DNA of 15,899 nucleotides, taken from DASPKO01 sp035628055. Its GTDB lineage: Bacteria; Planctomycetota; Phycisphaerae; Phycisphaerales; UBA1924. The DNA lies in the NCBI GenBank assembly GCA_035628055.1, contig DASPKO010000035.1, forward strand, positions 1-15,899, written 5' to 3'. Of the stretch, positions 14,913-15,899 are shown piece after piece; the first letter of the stretch is position 1; each line of letters starts with the position of its first letter. A program made the position numbers and the translations under genes. The notes beneath the pieces were generated by a model that did no database searches, was not told the DNA's origin, and saw nothing but the letters and a program-made list of their open reading frames with translations.

Positions 14913-15644
14913 TCATGAAACCTTCGAGAGGATGCTCGCCGCCAGGCGGAGGCCCTTGCCGTCGGAGCCGACGAACCGCTCGCCGAGGCGGTCCATCATC
15001 TGCAGCAGGTCCAGCAGGGCATCGAGCCGGCGGTTGTGCTCGGCGACATGGTCGGGGTCCGAAGGTGCCGCGGCCTTCTCGTCCTGGCGGGCCGGGGCCG
15101 CGCGCTGGGCACTCTCCTGCTGGGGTGGGCGATCGACTTGCCCGGCGCTCCCGGCCGGCTCGCGCCGGGCGTGGGCCGGGTCGGTCAGCTCGCGGATCTC
15201 GAAGAGCGAGGCGAGCACCGGGTGCACCTCGCGGCGCAGGCGCTCGCGGATCACCCGGCGCAGGATCGCCCAGGCGTCCCCCTCGGCGTGGAAGTACTCC
15301 TTGCGGTCGCCGGGCCGATGGCTGCGGGCCACGATCCCCCAATCGACCAGGGCCCGCAGGCTGGTGGAGGCGTTGCCGCGGCTGATGCGCAGGCGGTCCA
15401 TCACCTGGTCGGTGTTCATGGGGCGGGCGGTGATATATAGGAGCGCGTGGGTCTCGGCCATCGTGCGCGAGATGCCCCAGGTCGAGCCCATCTGCCCCCA
15501 GGCGGCGATGAAGCGGTCCTGGGCCTCGCGGAGCTCGCGGGCGAGAATGGGCGAGCCCGAAGGGCCGCCACGCCCGCGGCCCGCCGGCATCTCCGAGCCG
15601 AATCGCGGATCAGGAGTTTTGGCGCGGCGGCGGGGCATGGACAT
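14913..15644 (-). CDS. GbsR/MarR-like winged helix transcriptional regulator
   Basis: The 243-residue protein is a predicted DNA-binding regulator. Residues 40-120 match the GbsR branch of the MarR superfamily: FIAAWGQMGSTWGISRTMAETHALLYIT (45-72), then the helix-turn-helix MNTDQVMDRLRISRGNASTSLRALVDWGIV (76-105) and a wing (RSHRPGDRKEYFHAEGD, 107-123). A long helix (AWAILRRVIRERLRREVHPVLASLFEI) follows. Residues about 152-200 are a low-complexity Ala/Pro/Gln-rich insert between this helix and the C-terminal helix HNRRLDALLDLLQMMDRLGERF, which probably completes the dimer interface. The first 30 residues are Arg/Gly/Pro-rich and likely disordered. Known GbsR proteins respond to choline or related compounds, but nothing nearby suggests the same ligand here. 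ATG 15644 is followed by an in-frame ATG at 15638; neither has a Shine-Dalgarno. It begins 35 nt after the partial upstream gene, so the two may be co-transcribed. Confidence 0.85.
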   Translation of the reverse strand: MSMPRRRAKTPDPRFGSEMPAGRGRGGPSGSPILARELREAQDRFIAAWGQMGSTWGISRTMAETHALLYITARPMNTDQVMDRLRISRGNASTSLRALVDWGIVARSHRPGDRKEYFHAEGDAWAILRRVIRERLRREVHPVLASLFEIRELTDPAHARREPAGSAGQVDRPPQQESAQRAAPARQDEKAAAPSDPDHVAEHNRRLDALLDLLQMMDRLGERFVGSDGKGLRLAASILSKVS

Positions 15645-15679
15645 GGAAGGCTAGTGCGGGGAGGCGGCCTGGTGCGGGC

Positions 15680-15899
15680 CTACTCCCTCCCCTCCGTCTG
15701 GAATGTCAGCGTCAGCCGCCCGCCCTCCGCGGCGGCCGAGCGGACCGCCAGCAGCCGCACCCGGCGCCCGTCGGCCAGCCGCAGCACCGGCCGCTCCGTG
15801 AGCGGCGTCTCCCCCGTCAGCGCGCTCAGCAGGGCCCGCGCCTCCGGGCTGCGACGCAGCGCGACCGGGAGGACATCGTCGGAATCGACCTGGAGAAGA
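15680..15899 (-). CDS. Unrecognised protein, C-terminal 72 residues (runs off window)
   Basis: An open reverse-strand frame enters from the window edge and stops at TAG 15682-15680. The translation begins LLQVDSDDVLPVALRRSPEA and ends LLAVRSAAAEGGRLTLTFQTEGRE. Strong G/C at third positions supports this frame over the two others, one of which also stays open. The alternating pattern near the end (PVLRLADGRRVRLLAVRSAAAEGG) suggests a small beta-rich domain. I do not recognise a family. It is 35 nt upstream of the GbsR-like regulator and on the same strand. Confidence 0.6.
   Translation of the reverse strand, partial: LLQVDSDDVLPVALRRSPEARALLSALTGETPLTERPVLRLADGRRVRLLAVRSAAAEGGRLTLTFQTEGRE

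Overview
The window reads as a piece of a high-GC (about 70% by eye) bacterial chromosome, most likely a planctomycete of the class Phycisphaerae. The evidence is: a 16S rRNA 3' end with no 23S or tRNA gene behind it; a prepilin-like protein with an FTLIE leader and a version of the planctomycete H-X9-DG motif; an exported protein and a tandem-GNAT acetyltransferase of types I associate with planctomycetes; and a lone rpmA without rplU. The taxonomic call is inference from these traits, not from a database search.

Layout. 1-561 is the 3' third of a 16S rRNA gene, followed by a hairpin-rich trailer and a clear intrinsic terminator (782-814). Next come two forward genes that are probably co-transcribed: a yeast FCY1-type cytosine deaminase (931-1437) and an RluA-family pseudouridine synthase (1447-2100). 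On the reverse strand lie rpmA (ribosomal protein L27, with its own terminator at 2135-2161) and a Sec-exported conserved protein. Divergent from the latter is the GNAT acetyltransferase. A reverse-strand class I SAM methyltransferase is followed by a small exported protein and a NupG-type nucleoside permease (forward). The permease converges on a large bifunctional proline-catabolic PutA (7605-10697, reverse).

Divergent from putA is a compact operon in which ribF, nrnA and a DNA-methyltransferase-like gene overlap by ATGA junctions (10866-13815). The last part, all reverse strand, holds a pseudopilin-like protein, a GbsR/MarR-type regulator, and the 3' end of an unrecognised gene that runs off the window.

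How it works together. Most genes are housekeeping or metabolic: ribosome (16S, L27, RluA), FAD/FMN synthesis (RibF), nanoRNA/pAp turnover (NrnA), proline oxidation (PutA, itself a flavoenzyme), and pyrimidine salvage (cytosine deaminase, possibly with the nucleoside permease). No mobile element, CRISPR array, prophage or obvious defence cassette is visible. The observations most worth a second look are the AT-hook-bearing methyltransferase translationally coupled to ribF-nrnA, the eukaryote-like cytosine deaminase, and a recurring TACnnT (often TACACT) element at candidate promoters. I do not see a convincing entirely new system.
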